From: Maricaulis sp048270095
GTDB lineage: Bacteria; Pseudomonadota; Alphaproteobacteria; Caulobacterales; Maricaulaceae
DNA length: 64,000 bases
Assembly: GCF_048270095.1 (NCBI RefSeq)
Contig: NZ_JBLWTL010000001.1
Coordinates: 310,001-374,000, forward strand
Direction: 5' to 3'
How positions within the stretch are numbered: position 1 is the stretch's first letter; the number at the start of each line of letters is the position of its first letter. The translations under genes and the position numbers were made by a program. Below, in pieces: positions 62,569 through 64,000 of the stretch. The notes below the pieces were generated by a model. That model made no database searches. It was not told the DNA's origin and was given only the letters and a program-made list of their open reading frames with translations.

Positions 62569-63187
62569 ATTCGGCCGGGCCTTGCGGATCGGGCGGGATA
62601 TCGCCTTCACTGCGCAGACGACGGCGCTGTTCTTCGAGGCTGTCCGGGTATTCGCCGACATCGCCGTATTCGAGGAAGCCATCATAGCGCCGGTGGGTGC
62701 CGGCCAGCCGTTCGGCGTGTTTGATTGGGCACCAGTATTGCTCGGTCCGTGACGCGATTTCGTGGACATAGGCGATCACGCCGTTGGCATAAGAGCAATA
62801 GAAGCAATTCACCTTCTGGATCGCATTGAGATAGGGCAGGCGGTGCCGGTCAAACACGACATAATCACGCCGCTTCACCTGTTTGACGCCATACACCCGG
62901 AAGCACACAGCCTGGTAGAGGCTCGCCACCACATCGAGAAGGAAGACCGGGATGGCGACCGCATAGATAAAGGGGGCTGTGAGGATGGTCAGCACGCCGC
63001 TATCGACCAGATAGCGCCGCAGGCCGAGTTTCAGGGCTGCCTGGCGTTCGCGCGCTTCCCGGCTGATGAAGAGCCGTCCCTGCTCCAGCTTGTAGCCATA
63101 GCTGCGGCGGCGCTCTGCCAATTCTTCCTCGAGGTCGGCCTCCAGTGACTGGATCTTCTCGAGCAATTGATTGATCTGGGTTCGCAT
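62567..63187 (-). CDS. Conserved membrane protein with C-x2-C motif
   Basis: A 206-residue protein from ATG 63187. An N-terminal coiled coil (INQLLEKIQSLEADLEEELAE) precedes one or two membrane helices (VLTILTAPFIYAVAIPVFLLDVV). A C-terminal domain with NCFYCSYANGVIAYVHEIA, EQYWCPIKHA follows. The three cysteines may bind metal. I believe homologues are conserved in alphaproteobacteria, but their role is not known. The frame extends to 63268 without a good start. Confidence 0.8.
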   Translation of the reverse strand: MRTQINQLLEKIQSLEADLEEELAERRRSYGYKLEQGRLFISREARERQAALKLGLRRYLVDSGVLTILTAPFIYAVAIPVFLLDVVASLYQAVCFRVYGVKQVKRRDYVVFDRHRLPYLNAIQKVNCFYCSYANGVIAYVHEIASRTEQYWCPIKHAERLAGTHRRYDGFLEYGDVGEYPDSLEEQRRRLRSEGDIPPDPQGPAE

Positions 63188-63313
63188 GGGTCGCGCTCCT
63201 GCGGCTGCATCGCGGAGCATACACGGAGTCGCGTCACGGCGGACCTGCCGCCATTTGCCACATATCAAAGCGGGTGTGGTGTTCGCCGGCTTTCCGGCCC
63301 GTCAGGCCGTCTT

Positions 63314-63778
63314 TCAGGCGGCGTCGCTGGTCGGCTCGCCCGTGAGAACGGCATAGACAGCATCGGCATCGGGCGCAGCGCGCAGGCGTTGACGGACATC
63401 TTCCCGGCGCAGCAGGCGCGAGACGCGAGCCAGGGCCTTGAGGTGTTCGGCACCGGCATCTTCCGGTGCCAGCAGCAGGAAAATCAGGTCAGCGGGCTGG
63501 CCGTCGATCGATTCGAAATCCACGGGTGCCCGCAGGCGCATGAAGAATCCGGTGACCTTGTCGATCCCGGTCAGCCGCGCGTGCGGAATCGCGACGCCCT
63601 GGCCGACACCGGTCGAGCCAAGGCGTTCACGCTGCAATACAGCTTCGAAAATAACGCGCGGATTCAGCCCGGTTGCCTGCGCTGCCGTTTCCGACATGGC
63701 TTGCAAGGCTTGCTTGCGACTGGACGCCCCGACATCAACGGCGGCGCCGCCATCGGGAATCAGATCTGCTAATGCCAT
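63314..63778 (-). CDS. ptsN: Nitrogen-PTS EIIA component PtsN
   Basis: A 154-residue EIIA-Ntr with phosphorylated His66 in GVAIPHARLTG, LGSTGVGQ just before it, and a normal length. It regulates K+ uptake, stress and carbon/nitrogen responses. It follows hpf, whose end is 27 bases upstream, as in the usual rpoN-hpf-ptsN cluster. HPr and EIIA-Man are also in the window at 36 kb. Confidence 0.95.
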   Translation of the reverse strand: MALADLIPDGGAAVDVGASSRKQALQAMSETAAQATGLNPRVIFEAVLQRERLGSTGVGQGVAIPHARLTGIDKVTGFFMRLRAPVDFESIDGQPADLIFLLLAPEDAGAEHLKALARVSRLLRREDVRQRLRAAPDADAVYAVLTGEPTSDAA

Positions 63779-63805
63779 GGTAAAAACAACTCTATTTCAA
63801 GCCAA

Positions 63806-64000
63806 TCAGGCCTGCACTGCGCGGGCCGGGTCGATCCAGCCGATATGGCCATCCGGTCGCCGATAGACAATGTTCAACCCGCCATTAGCGGCATTTCGGA
63901 ACATCAGGAAGGGCGAATCCGCAGCGTCGAGCTCAAGCGAGGCCATTCCGACGGTCAATGTCCGGAATTCGCCGGCATGTTCGGCAATGACAATCGGCTC
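63806..64000 (-). CDS. hpf: Ribosome hibernation-promoting factor, long form (3' end only)
   Basis: Sixty-four residues from the window edge to a TGA at 63806-63808, in frame at base 64000. They match the C-terminal dimerisation domain of long HPF: EFRTLTVGMASLELDAADSP, FLMFRN and IVYRRPDGHIGWIDP. The domain joins two ribosomes into 100S particles. The N-terminal part lies outside the window. Confidence 0.92.
   Translation of the reverse strand, partial: EPIVIAEHAGEFRTLTVGMASLELDAADSPFLMFRNAANGGLNIVYRRPDGHIGWIDPARAVQA

Overview
The window is chromosomal DNA of a GC-rich alphaproteobacterium. The closest fit is the dimorphic, stalked group around Caulobacter, Maricaulis and Hyphomonas. The clues are a DivL-type cell-cycle kinase with tyrosine in place of the phospho-histidine, the block hemC-hemD-mitofilin-hemY, a ChvI/ChvG pair followed by EIIA-Man and HPr, a CC0125/CC1285-type lipoprotein, and the rpsA-cmk-aroA and hpf-ptsN neighbourhoods. 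The genus is inferred from these features; no database search was run.

Layout. 1-6.9 kb: haem synthesis and a mitofilin-like inner-membrane protein (minus strand), divergent from tsaD-gpsA-YciI-Rieske (plus strand), with most stop/start codons overlapping. 7.1-10.4 kb: a visibly AT-richer accessory island with a PD-(D/E)XK-like nuclease (plus strand) facing an operon for a two-helix membrane protein, an ImmA/IrrE metallopeptidase and a beta-family (PF14350-like) protein. This is the best candidate for an undescribed, probably defence-related, system. 10.4-31.5 kb: transporter, enzyme and envelope genes (CPA1 antiporter, creatininase-like enzyme, chemoreceptor, RlmN, IalB-like protein, asparaginase, SDR, TonB receptor, DapF, S9 peptidase, DUF1254/DUF1214 pair). 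One very AT-rich DUF2971 gene is fitted tightly between rlmN and a GNAT gene. 31.6-38.4 kb: the ChvI/ChvG envelope-stress system with PTS proteins, flanked by two large proteins of unknown function. 38.6-51.5 kb: a TonB-C lipoprotein, divL, a ferredoxin, then a tightly coupled run tsaE-amgK-murU-addB-addA and trxA. 51.5-57.2 kb: folC, accD, trpA, trpB and trpF on the minus strand, interrupted between trpB and trpA by a BrnT/BrnA toxin-antitoxin pair with a palindromic operator. 57.3-64 kb: ihfB, rpsA, cmk, aroA, a TIGR02300 protein, tRNA-Ala(GGC), a pair of REP-like repeats, a conserved membrane protein, ptsN and the 3' end of hpf.

How the genes work together. Most of the window is housekeeping: tetrapyrroles, t6A tRNA modification (tsaD and tsaE), peptidoglycan recycling (amgK-murU), lysine/peptidoglycan precursor (dapF), tryptophan, malonyl-CoA, folate, AddAB recombination repair and translation. 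Regulation is represented by DivL, ChvI/ChvG, the PTS phosphorelay proteins and IHF. Mobile or selfish content is limited to three AT-rich or toxin-antitoxin insertions (7.1-10 kb, 17.8-18.8 kb, 54.7-55.2 kb). No insertion sequence, CRISPR array, rRNA operon or prophage was seen.
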